From assembly GCA_900541965.1 (NCBI GenBank), contig UQLN01000013.1, positions 1 through 64,000 of the forward strand: a stretch of DNA of 64,000 nt, written 5' to 3'. The first letter of the stretch is position 1, and every line of letters begins with the position of its first letter. This document shows, one piece after another, positions 50,077 through 59,596 of the stretch. The position numbers and the translations under genes were made by a program. The notes beneath the pieces were generated by a model. It worked only from the letters and a program-made list of their open reading frames with translations, did no database searches and was not told the DNA's origin. The DNA comes from an uncultured Parabacteroides sp. (GTDB taxonomy: Bacteria; Bacteroidota; Bacteroidia; Bacteroidales; Tannerellaceae).

Positions 50077-51960
50077 ATGATCAGCTACTTACAAATAGAT
50101 AAACTGACCAAGAGTTTCGGCGATTTGGTCCTTTTTGAGGATATAACATTTGGGATCGCGCAGGGGCAGAAAGTCGGCTTGATTGCAAAAAACGGAACCG
50201 GTAAAACAACTTTATTGAATATTATAGCAGGTAAAGAAGATTATGACAGTGGGGCTGTTGTATTTCGCAACGACTTACGGGTCGGATATTTGGAGCAAAC
50301 TCCGCATTATCCGGATGGTTTGACTGTGTTGCAAGCTTGTTTCTATTCACCGAATGAAACGGTTCGTTTGATAGCTGAATATGAGCAGGCTATGTCGAGT
50401 GGCGACCATGCTGATCTGGAAAATATCCTGCTTCGTATGGATAATATGAAGGCTTGGGACTACGAGCAAAAAGCCAAACAAATCCTGGGGCAACTTAAAA
50501 TCCGGAATTTTGACCAGAAAGTGGAAACTTTATCGGGGGGACAGTTGAAACGCGTTGCTTTGGCGAATGTGTTGATTACCGATCCGGAACTGATTATTCT
50601 GGATGAACCGACCAACCATTTGGATTTGGAAATGACTGAATGGCTGGAAGGATACTTGAGTCGTGCGAATATCAGTATTTTGATGGTTACGCACGACCGT
50701 TATTTTCTGGATCGTGTATGTAGTGAGATTATAGAGATAGACCGGAAACAAATATTCCAATATAAAGGGAATTATAGTTATTATCTGGAAAAACGTGAGG
50801 AACGGGTTGAGACTCAGAATGCGGAAATAGACCGTGCCAATAACCTGCTAAGAAAAGAACTGGACTGGATGCGCCGCCAGCCGCAGGCGCGTGGGACAAA
50901 GGCTAAATACCGTATAGACGCATTTTATGAGTTGGAGAAAAAAGCCAAACAGCGGCAGGAAAGCGGAAACGTGAACCTGGATGTGAAAGCTTCTTATATC
51001 GGTTCCAAGATATTTGAGGCAGAACATGTCTGTAAGCGTTTTGGTGATTTGAAAATTGTTGAAGACTTCAATTATATTTTTGCCCGTTACGAGAAAATGG
51101 GAATTGTCGGGAATAATGGGACCGGTAAATCAACCTTTATTAAAATGCTGATGGGGGAGGTGGAACCGGATAGCGGACATTTTGATGTCGGTGAAACCGT
51201 ACGTTTCGGTTATTACAGCCAGGATGGTTTGCAGTTTGACGAGCAAATGAAAGTGATAGATGTGGTTCAGGATATTGCCGAATATGTGGATTTGGGGGAT
51301 GGCCGGAAGATGGGGGTATCACAGTTTCTGAATTACTTCCTTTTTGCTCCGGAAAAGCAGCACAGTTATGTATATAAACTGAGTGGAGGTGAAAAGCGAC
51401 GCCTGTATTTATGTACGGTATTGATGCGTAATCCGAATTTCCTGGTATTGGACGAACCTACCAATGATTTGGATATTATCACACTGAATGTATTGGAGGA
51501 ATATCTTCGTAGTTTTAAAGGTTGTGTGATTGTTGTTTCCCATGACCGTTATTTTATGGACAAGGTTGTGGATCATTTGTTGGTTTTTCGCGGTAATGCC
51601 GACATTAAGGATTTCCCGGGAAACTATACCCAGTACCGGGATTGGAAAGAGGTGCAGGACCAACTGGAAAGGGAGGCGGAAGCAGCCCGTCAGGCAAAAA
51701 TCGCTCCGGCTGTAGAAAAAGTAGCCCGTCCCGAAAAGGAACAAAAGAAGAAATTGACCTTTAAAGAGCGGAAGGAGTTTGAAGCGCTTGAATCGGAGAT
51801 ACCGGCACTTGAATCCGAAAAAGCAGAATTGGAAGTTGCGATGAGCAGCGGAACCTTAAGCAATGATGAGTTGTTGGCTAAATCGGAACGGATAGCCAAA
51901 GTGATAGACGAAATAGATGAGAAAACAATGCGTTGGCTCGAATTAAGCGAATTGATTTGA
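50077..51960 (+). CDS. ABC-F family ATPase (Uup/EttA-like)
   Basis: The 627-aa soluble protein has two ATPase domains and no membrane segments. Walker A loops are GLIAKNGTGKTTLLN and GIVGNNGTGKSTFIK; signature motifs are TLSGGQLKRVALANVL and LSGGEKRRLYLCTVL; Walker B forms are LIILDEPTNHLDL and FLVLDEPTNDLDI. The linker between domains is rich in Arg/Lys and the C-terminus has a charged coiled coil (LTFKERKEFEALESEIPALE and beyond), as in Uup. ABC-F proteins act on ribosomes or DNA branch structures. It is an ordinary housekeeping gene sitting between two halves of the glycan region. Confidence 0.94.
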   Translation: MISYLQIDKLTKSFGDLVLFEDITFGIAQGQKVGLIAKNGTGKTTLLNIIAGKEDYDSGAVVFRNDLRVGYLEQTPHYPDGLTVLQACFYSPNETVRLIAEYEQAMSSGDHADLENILLRMDNMKAWDYEQKAKQILGQLKIRNFDQKVETLSGGQLKRVALANVLITDPELIILDEPTNHLDLEMTEWLEGYLSRANISILMVTHDRYFLDRVCSEIIEIDRKQIFQYKGNYSYYLEKREERVETQNAEIDRANNLLRKELDWMRRQPQARGTKAKYRIDAFYELEKKAKQRQESGNVNLDVKASYIGSKIFEAEHVCKRFGDLKIVEDFNYIFARYEKMGIVGNNGTGKSTFIKMLMGEVEPDSGHFDVGETVRFGYYSQDGLQFDEQMKVIDVVQDIAEYVDLGDGRKMGVSQFLNYFLFAPEKQHSYVYKLSGGEKRRLYLCTVLMRNPNFLVLDEPTNDLDIITLNVLEEYLRSFKGCVIVVSHDRYFMDKVVDHLLVFRGNADIKDFPGNYTQYRDWKEVQDQLEREAEAARQAKIAPAVEKVARPEKEQKKKLTFKERKEFEALESEIPALESEKAELEVAMSSGTLSNDELLAKSERIAKVIDEIDEKTMRWLELSELI

Positions 51961-52011
51961 GTTTTTGAGGATATCAGGTTTCGATTTATTCAGACAGAGA
52001 CATCCGGGTAT

Positions 52012-52072
52012 AAAAAGCAGTGCTGTAAAACTGTCCCGCTCATAAGCGGAGGCAGGATACAGCACTGTTTTA
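52012..52072. terminator. bidirectional terminator between ABC-F and GH92 genes
   Basis: CAGTGCTGTA (52018-52027) pairs with TACAGCACTG (52058-52067), flanked by A-run and T-run. A second small stem CCGCT / AGCGG (52036-52049 region) sits in the loop. It suits both converging genes. Confidence 0.8.
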
Positions 52073-52073
52073 T

Positions 52074-54422
52074 TTAGTTCGCCGGTTGTTGGTACATCAG
52101 CGTTTTTTTTGCCTGCGACAAAGAAGGAGGCGTACTGCTTTTGGATACGGCTCTGCCTTTATTCGGTTTATTGCTCATGACATAATGGATGGTCGCTCCA
52201 TTCTTTATATCATCGTAAGTGAAGTATGATTTGTCATATTCTTTTCCGTTCAGCAACATTTTCTTTATATACACATTTTCTGCCGACCAGTTTTCTGTGG
52301 TAACCCGGATATCCTTTCCGTTAAACATATGTAATGTGACTTCCGGCAAAGTAGGCGAACCTATGTTGTAAATATTGCTGGAAGGTGCGGTCGGATAGAA
52401 GCCCATCGTATTGAACAGGTACCATGCCGACATTTGCCCGCAATCATCGTTGCCGCTAAGGGAACCCGGTTCGTTACCATAGAAAGAATCGGATACCGTG
52501 CGAATCCATTTCTGGCATTTCCAGGGCTGACGGATATAATTGTACAGATAGATTACTTGATGGCAAGGTTCGTTCCCATGCCAGTATGCACCGATACGTC
52601 CCTGGATGTCGTGAGCTCCCGGAATATCATCCGGCAGTTCGATTGTAAACATCGAATCCAGACGGGCTGTAAATAATTTTTGTCCCATGGCATTGATATA
52701 GCCCTGTACATCCTGAGGAACATACCAGGTATATTGCATCGTGAATCCTTCCGTAATATCTCCCCAGCCGTTAACAGAGCCCGGTCCCTGATAAGCTATC
52801 GGAGCAAACGGTGTTCGCCACTTTCCCTGGCTGTCGCGTCCGCGCATATATTTTGTTTCCGGGTCAATCAGGTTCTGATAGGAAAGAGAACGGTTCAGGA
52901 AATAGGCATAGTCTTCCATTTTGCCTAACTTCTTTGCCGCTTGTGCAATACAATAATCATCATAAGCATATTCCAGCGTTTTGGATACGGATTCTTTTTC
53001 TTTGTCGAACGGAACCCAACCCAGTTGGCAATATTCCGGCAGGCAATCATAATTCGGGTTCATGGCAGTAGTTTTCATTGCTTCGTAAGCCCGTTCGTAA
53101 TCGAATCCCGGAATTTCTTTTACAATCATGTCGGCAAGCACGGAAACAGCGTGATAACCAATCATACACCAGGTTTCGTTTCCATAGAATGACCAGATAG
53201 GGAGCATATGTTCCACACTCTTGTCATAGTGGGCGAGCATGGATTTGGCAATATCCGCATTAATATCGGGATGTACCAGGTTTAATAACGGATGGAAGGC
53301 GCGATAGGTATCCCATAAAGAGAAGGTTGTATAATTGGTGAATCCGTCTGCTTTCTGGATATTCTTGTCCAATCCCCGGAATTGTCCGTCTGCATCCTGA
53401 AAAATAAAGGGGTGCAGGAAACAATGGTATACAGATGTATAGAATGTCTCTTTTTGCTTTTGGTCTCCTTTGGCTTCGAAACGCGCGAGTTCTTTATTCC
53501 AGAGTTTTTGACCTTCTGCTTTCAGTTGGTCGAAGCTTTTTCCATCCAACTCTTTCAGGTTCAGCTTGGCACCGTTGGTACTAACCCCCGAGATAGCCGT
53601 TTTGACGGTTATCTGTTCGTTTGCCTTTGTTGCGAAGCGGATGCAGCATTTGATATCTTCTCCCCAGGTTTCCATTGTACTGCGAAAGCGGCTGGTGTTG
53701 TATTTTACCGGAACGCTGTCCTGGTAGAAACAGAAATCTTTAATAGGTTTGGAAAATACGGCTGTAAAATAAATATGGCGTTCCGGTCCCCAACCTTTTA
53801 CCAACTTGTATCCTGTCAGTGTAGAATCGTTTTCTAACCGGATATTTGCCCATTTGCATTTTTGCCATAAAGTATGCTTTAAATCCAATAAGATAAAAGC
53901 ATCTTCGGATGCCGGATAGGTGAAACGTAACATACCGCTGCGAACGCCGGAAGTCATTTCTGCTTTTACACCGTAATCCAATAAGTTCACGGCATAGTAG
54001 TTGGGTTCTGCCCATTCCTGCTCGTGGCTGTAGCGGGAACGGTATCCGTTATCCGGATTTTCATGTGTTCCTGGATTCAGGTGGACAGTTCCCGTACCCG
54101 GCATAAATAAGAAGTCGCCCAGGTCGGGTATGCCTGTCCCGCTGAGATGGGTCAGGCTGAATCCCAATAAAGTCTTATGATCATACTTATAGCCGGCAGC
54201 AGCATCATAATAATCGAAATCCGTATCCGGACTGATCTGGATACCGCCGAAAGGCAGTTGGGCTCCCGGATACACATTCCCGAAACCGGAAGTTCCTACC
54301 AGCGGTTTGACATAACGGGTAAGAGGTGCGTCCTCCTGGTTGTTGGCAAAGCTGCTAACCTGGCTTGCACATAAAACCATCCCGGCACATAAAAATGTTC
54401 TTGAAATTTTAGATAGTAACAT
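52074..54422 (-). CDS. GH92 alpha-mannosidase
   Basis: The 782-aa exported enzyme (signal ends near VSSFANN) would remove alpha-mannose residues from N-glycans in a Ca2+-dependent inverting reaction. The N-terminal beta-sandwich domain (VKPLVGTSGFGNVYPGAQLP, ISPDTDFDYYDAAAGY, FSLTHLSGTGIPDLGDF) is followed by the (alpha/alpha)6 domain. The catalytic acid Glu lies in WHGNEPCHQ and the Asp pair in SGNDDCGQMSAW. EPCHQ differs from the EPSHH of the second GH92 protein here, which suggests different linkage preferences. It is downstream of the ECF sigma gene on the same strand. Confidence 0.94.
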   Translation of the reverse strand: MLLSKISRTFLCAGMVLCASQVSSFANNQEDAPLTRYVKPLVGTSGFGNVYPGAQLPFGGIQISPDTDFDYYDAAAGYKYDHKTLLGFSLTHLSGTGIPDLGDFLFMPGTGTVHLNPGTHENPDNGYRSRYSHEQEWAEPNYYAVNLLDYGVKAEMTSGVRSGMLRFTYPASEDAFILLDLKHTLWQKCKWANIRLENDSTLTGYKLVKGWGPERHIYFTAVFSKPIKDFCFYQDSVPVKYNTSRFRSTMETWGEDIKCCIRFATKANEQITVKTAISGVSTNGAKLNLKELDGKSFDQLKAEGQKLWNKELARFEAKGDQKQKETFYTSVYHCFLHPFIFQDADGQFRGLDKNIQKADGFTNYTTFSLWDTYRAFHPLLNLVHPDINADIAKSMLAHYDKSVEHMLPIWSFYGNETWCMIGYHAVSVLADMIVKEIPGFDYERAYEAMKTTAMNPNYDCLPEYCQLGWVPFDKEKESVSKTLEYAYDDYCIAQAAKKLGKMEDYAYFLNRSLSYQNLIDPETKYMRGRDSQGKWRTPFAPIAYQGPGSVNGWGDITEGFTMQYTWYVPQDVQGYINAMGQKLFTARLDSMFTIELPDDIPGAHDIQGRIGAYWHGNEPCHQVIYLYNYIRQPWKCQKWIRTVSDSFYGNEPGSLSGNDDCGQMSAWYLFNTMGFYPTAPSSNIYNIGSPTLPEVTLHMFNGKDIRVTTENWSAENVYIKKMLLNGKEYDKSYFTYDDIKNGATIHYVMSNKPNKGRAVSKSSTPPSLSQAKKTLMYQQPAN

Positions 54423-54563
54423 AGGTTATAATGAATTGATAAATTTAACTTCTACCATAAAAAATGTATCTCCTTTTTTAGAAGGATTATATTAAAGGAG
54501 GTGAACGGATAAAATGGATTTTTTAGATAAGGACGCCGCAAACTTACTGATAATTTTTTATAA

Positions 54564-55139
54564 TCAGTAGTTCAAAAGCCAGATTAATAACGCCACCGGT
54601 AAATAATCTTTTAAATCCGCCCGGAGGGATTGGAGTGCTTTTTCGATGTGCTTTTCCGCTGTCCGGGGGGAAATTTCGAGCTCTTCTGCAATTTGAGCGG
54701 CTGTTTTATTTTCAAAACGGCTCATTATAAATACTTTTTTTCGTTGTGGAGGCAATTTTTCCAGCGCTTTCTCTATCATTTCGCTTAATTCCGATTCTAC
54801 GAAATATTCCCATGTCAATGAGCAGCCCGTGTCTCCTTCTTTTAAAATTTTCTTTTGATATTCGGTCTGTACGTGCAAATGCTCTATATAGTTGAGGCAA
54901 CGGTTCCGGACCGATGTAAATAAGTAGCCTTTGAGATAAAGTTCGGCATCGAGCATTTCGCGCTTCTCCCAGAGAGAAGCGAAGACATCGTTGACGATGT
55001 CTTCGGAGTTTTCTATAGAACTCAAAAATTGATTTGCATATACTACCAGCCCGGAATAATATTGATTGAAGAGGAGAGAAAAGCTTGACACATCTCCTCT
55101 TCTAATACTTTTCATAAAATCCCGATCAGCTATCTCCAT
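54564..55139 (-). CDS. ECF-type RNA polymerase sigma factor
   Basis: The 191-aa protein has region 2 (FSLLFNQYYSGLVVYANQFL, SEDIVNDVFASLWEKRE) and region 4 (LEKLPPQRKKVFIMSRFENK, TAAQIAEELEISPRTAEKHI), the usual Bacteroidetes ECF arrangement. The start at 55139 is chosen because the promoter is at 55166-55173 and the longer frame would begin above it. Its presumed anti-sigma partner FecR is encoded divergently, 141 nt away, followed by a SusC with an STN signalling domain. It would switch on this glycan locus when the ligand is sensed. Confidence 0.93.
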   Translation of the reverse strand: MEIADRDFMKSIRRGDVSSFSLLFNQYYSGLVVYANQFLSSIENSEDIVNDVFASLWEKREMLDAELYLKGYLFTSVRNRCLNYIEHLHVQTEYQKKILKEGDTGCSLTWEYFVESELSEMIEKALEKLPPQRKKVFIMSRFENKTAAQIAEELEISPRTAEKHIEKALQSLRADLKDYLPVALLIWLLNY

Positions 55140-55165
55140 GCTTGATTTAAAATTATTTACAACTG

Positions 55166-55173
55166 CAAAGATA
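55166..55173 (-). promoter_or_regulatory. -7 promoter element of the ECF sigma gene
   Basis: The minus strand reads TATCTTTG (TAnnTTTG), 27 nt before the ATG at 55139. It is of the housekeeping type, so the sigma gene is probably expressed without its own product. Confidence 0.6.
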
Positions 55174-55280
55174 TGAGATTTGAAAATATTCTTGAGAAAA
55201 AACAAAAAAAAACAGGATTTGGAGTACGTACTTCGGCAAACATACCTGTTTTGGTATATGTAAAGGACAAAAAAGATAAA

Positions 55281-56222
55281 ATGGATTTGAAGAATAAAGA
55301 CAGTTTACAGGAAGCGATAACTCTGCTGAATGAAATGAAGGCAGTGGATAAGGAAAAGGGGCATGAACGTTTTATGGCATACATTTCCCGTAACCGGAAA
55401 TCGAAACAGCAACGACTATGGATGCGTGTCCGTTGGGTGGCTGCGGTATTGATACCTGTACTGTTACTTGTTAATATCGGACTGGAGTTGTCGAAAAGGC
55501 CTTTGGATAATCCTTTTTTGAAACATGTGTATGAACCTGTGGAAGTGGTGGCTATGAACGGGACAAAAGTGTTCTACACATTACCGGACAGTTCAACTGT
55601 CTGGCTTCGTAGCGGGACACGGTTGGTGTATGATAAAAACATGCAGGAAGCAAAGGAACGCAGAGTCCAGATAGAAGGAGAAGCTTATTTTGATATTTAC
55701 AAGAATCCGGAGAAACCTTTTTATGTCGGTCTGAAAAATCTGGATGTGAGGGTAACCGGTACGGAATTTAATTGTAGCACCGACTATCAGGATGCTTTGC
55801 GGGTGACTTTGACGGAAGGACATGTTGAGATGCAACAGCGTCTGAAAAGTGGAAAAACCGTTCTGGCATCATTGACTCCGGGACAATATTTCAATTACGA
55901 TACGAAGAAAAATTCGTTTAAGGTACAGGAAATAGATGTCCGGAAACAGATCGGATGGAAAGACAACTATATGTTATTCGACAATGACCTGATGAGTGAT
56001 GTGGTAGAAAATATATCCCATTGGTATGGCGTGGAGATTATTCTGAAAGACAAGGAAATTGCCAATATGCGTTTTACGGCTCACTTTGAAGACCTGAGGT
56101 TGAACCAGGTTATCGATATACTGGAACTGTCATCTAATCTATCTTCTACTTATCACCATGGAAAGATTGACAAAAATGGGAATGTGATAAAAGACAAGTG
56201 GATATTGGAACTGAAAAAATAG
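55281..56222 (+). CDS. FecR-family anti-sigma factor
   Basis: The 313-aa inner-membrane protein has a cytosolic N-terminus of about 60 residues, one membrane helix (WVAAVLIPVLLLVNIGLEL), then the periplasmic FecR domain (NGTKVFYTLPDSSTVWLRSG, RVQIEGEAYFDIYKNPEKPF, VTGTEFNCS) and a C-terminal DUF4974-type region (DNDLMSDVVENISHWYGVEI). It would hold the ECF sigma factor and release it on a signal from the STN domain of the SusC downstream. The start is set at 55281; the frame goes back to 55173 but that codon lies in the sigma promoter. The next SusC starts 20-38 nt later. Confidence 0.92.
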   Translation: MDLKNKDSLQEAITLLNEMKAVDKEKGHERFMAYISRNRKSKQQRLWMRVRWVAAVLIPVLLLVNIGLELSKRPLDNPFLKHVYEPVEVVAMNGTKVFYTLPDSSTVWLRSGTRLVYDKNMQEAKERRVQIEGEAYFDIYKNPEKPFYVGLKNLDVRVTGTEFNCSTDYQDALRVTLTEGHVEMQQRLKSGKTVLASLTPGQYFNYDTKKNSFKVQEIDVRKQIGWKDNYMLFDNDLMSDVVENISHWYGVEIILKDKEIANMRFTAHFEDLRLNQVIDILELSSNLSSTYHHGKIDKNGNVIKDKWILELKK

Positions 56223-56260
56223 AGATATCATTTATTAATTTAATGTCTAATCGATTGAAA

Positions 56261-59200
56261 ATGAAAAAAGTGCCATTTTTATCGTGTTTTTTTAATAATT
56301 CACGATGTAAATCATTGGCAGCGACATTACTACTAAGTAGTTTTACAGCGCTGTCTGCAGCTCAGGGAATTACGCTGCAAGAACAAGGAACACCGATTCA
56401 CGAAGTTGTAAAGAAAATCGAACAACAGAGCGGACTTTCTTTTGTCTACAACAATTCGGTATTAAACAATAACCGGAAAGTGAATGTACGGGTTGATAAT
56501 GCAACTATCGACCAGGTAATGGATCAATTGCTGGCAAATACAGGATTGTCTTATACTGTTAAAGAAAAGAACCTTGTTATCTACAAATCTAATTCGTCAG
56601 ATGGTGTAAACCAGGAAAAACGAACTGTTACAGGTTTGGTCCAGGATAAGAGCCATGTTCCTGTAATCGGTGCCACAGTAATGGTGGATGGTACGACTAC
56701 GGGTGTTGTGACAGACATCGATGGTAAGTATTCTATCACTGTTCCGGCTGGGAAAAACCGTTTGTCTTTCTCCTATATCGGCTATGCGAAAGCAAATATC
56801 GATATTAATGACCAGTCTGTTATTAACGTGACTTTGTTTGAAGAAGCCGTTAATATGCAGGAAGTCGTAGTGGTTGGTTATAACACGGTAAAACGTGGGC
56901 AGATAACCGGTGCGGTAGAAATGATTAAAAATGAAAAGATTGCTAACGAAACATCTGCTGCATTGGAAGACCGCCTGCAAGGTAAAGTTCCCGGTTTGAT
57001 GATTTCTACCGGTTCGGGACAACCGGGTAGTAGCGATGTTAAGATCCGTATCCGTGGTACAGGTTCTATCAACGGTTCTAACACGCCTCTGTATATATTG
57101 GATGGTGTGATGATTGAACCGGCACAGTTCGCTTCATTGAATAATGATGATATTGCAGATATACAGGTATTGAAAGATGCTTCTGCCACAGCTATTTACG
57201 GCTCACGCGGTTCAAATGGTGTGATCGTAATTACCAGCAAACGTGGTAAAGAAGGAAAAACACAGGTAAGTTATAACCTGAAGTTGGGAACTTCTATCCT
57301 GCGTGACCCGAAAAGCCGTATGATGACAGGCGAGGAAAACATCTTGTACCAGACTTATTGTGCGGAACAGAATCCCAATTCAAAACAATTTCCGTTGATG
57401 CGTTTGCTTAGCCTGGAAAATAAAGAAAAATCAGGTACGATTTCAGGAAGCGAATTGGATGAACTGAATGCCGGAAGAGGTCGCTTGTCTACAGCCCGTA
57501 GTACGAATACCGACTGGATTGATGAAATGACTCACAACGGTTTCACTATGGAACATAATGTATCTGTAGCAGGTGGTTCGGAAAAAACGAAGTTCTTTGC
57601 TTCCGGTTCTTTCCTGAAACAGGATGGTATTCTGAAAGAGTCAGGCATGACCCGTTATTCCGGACGTATCAATTTAGACCATAAAATCAATAATATCTTT
57701 GATTTTGGTGTAAGTGCTAATGTCGGTTATACGGATTCTAAATTCTCTGACCCGGATTATGACCAGAGTGGCAACCGTACCAGTTGGCAGAACCCTTGGT
57801 TCACAGCCCTGCTGGCGTATCCGTATGAAACTCCGGACGATTGGTTCAATGGAGATAACCCGACATTGATTACAAAATATTTCCATAGAAATAAAGGGCT
57901 GCTGCGTTTGGTCGGCTCTGCTTACTTAAACATCCATTTCACAGACTGGTTGCGTTTCAAAACGAACTTCGGTATCGACTACTACGGACGCAAGACTACC
58001 ACTACATTGGACCGTGAACATCCGAAGGCTGTAAGCAACAAAGGGTATATGTCTCAGGCGACATCCGATATGCGCCGTTATACATGGACCAATACATTGA
58101 ATTTCATGAAGACATTCAATGATGTTCATTCTGTATCGGGTGTTGCTGGTTTTGAATTGTATGATGGAATTTATTCCGCATTCAACCAGACCGGTTATGA
58201 TTTGGACCCGTTCATGATGGATTCTCCTGCCGGTATCGGCGATAAAACAGGTTCTTCCAGCAATCCTCCTTCTATCGGTGGTAGCAAAACGCACAGTAAC
58301 CTGATGTCTTTCTTCACACAGTGGAACTATACATATAATAACAGATACAACTTGTCGGCAAGTGTTCGTTATGACGAATCATCCAAGTTCATGGGTAGTA
58401 ACAAAGGTGCTGCTTTCTGGTCGGCAGGTGCAGCATGGGATATGAGCCGTGAAGATTTCATGAGCCAGTTTAATAACCTGGATCAGTTGAAGCTTCGTGT
58501 TAGCTATGGTACGACAGGAAACCAGGATGGTATCAGTGACTTCGGAACACGCAACGGTTATTCGAAAACGGCTTATAACCAGAGCCCGGGCTACTATCAT
58601 AGTATTTTGGGTAATGCGGATTTGATGTGGGAAACATCTGCCCAGTTTGACTTGGGTGCGGATTTGCGTATGTTCGACAACCGTTTGAACGCTTCTGTTG
58701 ACTTCTATGTGAAGAATACAAAAGACTTGTTGATGGATAAGAAGATTTCACAAACTTCAGGTTTTAGCGAAATCAAAACAAATGCAGGGTCTATCCGTAA
58801 TACGGGTGTCGAATTGGCTATCAACGGTACTCCTGTCCGTACAAAAGATTTCGAATGGAATATTGGTGCGAATATCACATTCAACAAAAACCAGATTACC
58901 GACCTGGGTACTTGGGCAAATGCCGATAACAAATTTATCAATGGCGACTATTTGTATGAAGTAGGTAAATCTTTGGGTACCTGGTATATGGTTGAATGGG
59001 CTGGTGTAAACCCGGCAACCGGCGAAGTTTGGTTCTATGACCAGAAAGGCGGCAAGACTGAAAATATTTCGGAAGCTCCTTTTGTAGACAAGTTCAAATC
59101 TTCTGAAGTGCCAATCTTCGGTGGTTTCGAAACAAACTTCAATTATAAAGGCATTGCTTTGGCTGCAAACTTTACGTATGCATTGAATTATTACATCATG

Positions 59201-59581
59201 AATGCTACCCGTTGGTATGTGGATAACCATAATTTCAACGGAAACAAACCGGCTTATATGTTGACAATGTGGAGACAGGAGGGTGATATCACCAATGTTC
59301 CCCGTTTCGACGCTCAGAACAATCCGAGCCCGTGGGCATCACAGTTCCTTGAAAATGCGTCATATCTGCGTTTGAAGACTTTGCGTGTTTCTTATACTCC
59401 GTCTCGTAAATTACTGGATAAGATGAAAATATTTAGCTCTGCAAACATTTTCTGCCAGGGAGAAAACTTGTTTACAGTTACAAAATATACAGGTATGGAC
59501 CCGGAAGTAAGTGGCGACACAGACTACATGTCTTATCCGACACCTGTTGCTGTAACATTCGGTATTAATGTTAATTTTTAA
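56261..59581 (+). CDS. SusC/RagA TonB-dependent transporter with STN signalling domain
   Basis: The 1106-aa outer-membrane protein has a signal (LLLSSFTALSAAQ), an STN domain (LQEQGTPIHEVVKKIEQQSG to KEKNLVIYKS, about residues 36-110), a carboxypeptidase-regulatory-like domain (TVTGLVQDKSHVPVIGATVM), a TonB-box-like segment (MQEVVVVGYN), the plug (IRIRGTGSINGSNTPLYILD, ATAIYGSRGSNGVIVITS) and a barrel ending TFGINVNF. The STN domain implies signalling to the FecR protein just upstream. An ATG at 56243 is an alternative start, adding six residues. It is followed after 15 nt by susD. Confidence 0.96.
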   Translation: MKKVPFLSCFFNNSRCKSLAATLLLSSFTALSAAQGITLQEQGTPIHEVVKKIEQQSGLSFVYNNSVLNNNRKVNVRVDNATIDQVMDQLLANTGLSYTVKEKNLVIYKSNSSDGVNQEKRTVTGLVQDKSHVPVIGATVMVDGTTTGVVTDIDGKYSITVPAGKNRLSFSYIGYAKANIDINDQSVINVTLFEEAVNMQEVVVVGYNTVKRGQITGAVEMIKNEKIANETSAALEDRLQGKVPGLMISTGSGQPGSSDVKIRIRGTGSINGSNTPLYILDGVMIEPAQFASLNNDDIADIQVLKDASATAIYGSRGSNGVIVITSKRGKEGKTQVSYNLKLGTSILRDPKSRMMTGEENILYQTYCAEQNPNSKQFPLMRLLSLENKEKSGTISGSELDELNAGRGRLSTARSTNTDWIDEMTHNGFTMEHNVSVAGGSEKTKFFASGSFLKQDGILKESGMTRYSGRINLDHKINNIFDFGVSANVGYTDSKFSDPDYDQSGNRTSWQNPWFTALLAYPYETPDDWFNGDNPTLITKYFHRNKGLLRLVGSAYLNIHFTDWLRFKTNFGIDYYGRKTTTTLDREHPKAVSNKGYMSQATSDMRRYTWTNTLNFMKTFNDVHSVSGVAGFELYDGIYSAFNQTGYDLDPFMMDSPAGIGDKTGSSSNPPSIGGSKTHSNLMSFFTQWNYTYNNRYNLSASVRYDESSKFMGSNKGAAFWSAGAAWDMSREDFMSQFNNLDQLKLRVSYGTTGNQDGISDFGTRNGYSKTAYNQSPGYYHSILGNADLMWETSAQFDLGADLRMFDNRLNASVDFYVKNTKDLLMDKKISQTSGFSEIKTNAGSIRNTGVELAINGTPVRTKDFEWNIGANITFNKNQITDLGTWANADNKFINGDYLYEVGKSLGTWYMVEWAGVNPATGEVWFYDQKGGKTENISEAPFVDKFKSSEVPIFGGFETNFNYKGIALAANFTYALNYYIMNATRWYVDNHNFNGNKPAYMLTMWRQEGDITNVPRFDAQNNPSPWASQFLENASYLRLKTLRVSYTPSRKLLDKMKIFSSANIFCQGENLFTVTKYTGMDPEVSGDTDYMSYPTPVAVTFGINVNF

Positions 59582-59596
59582 TCGCTAATATCATTA

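Noticed and set aside
49779..50102. 107-codon plus-strand ORF before the ABC-F gene
   Set aside because: It overlaps both promoter elements and the ABC-F start in another frame, and its protein has no recognisable features.
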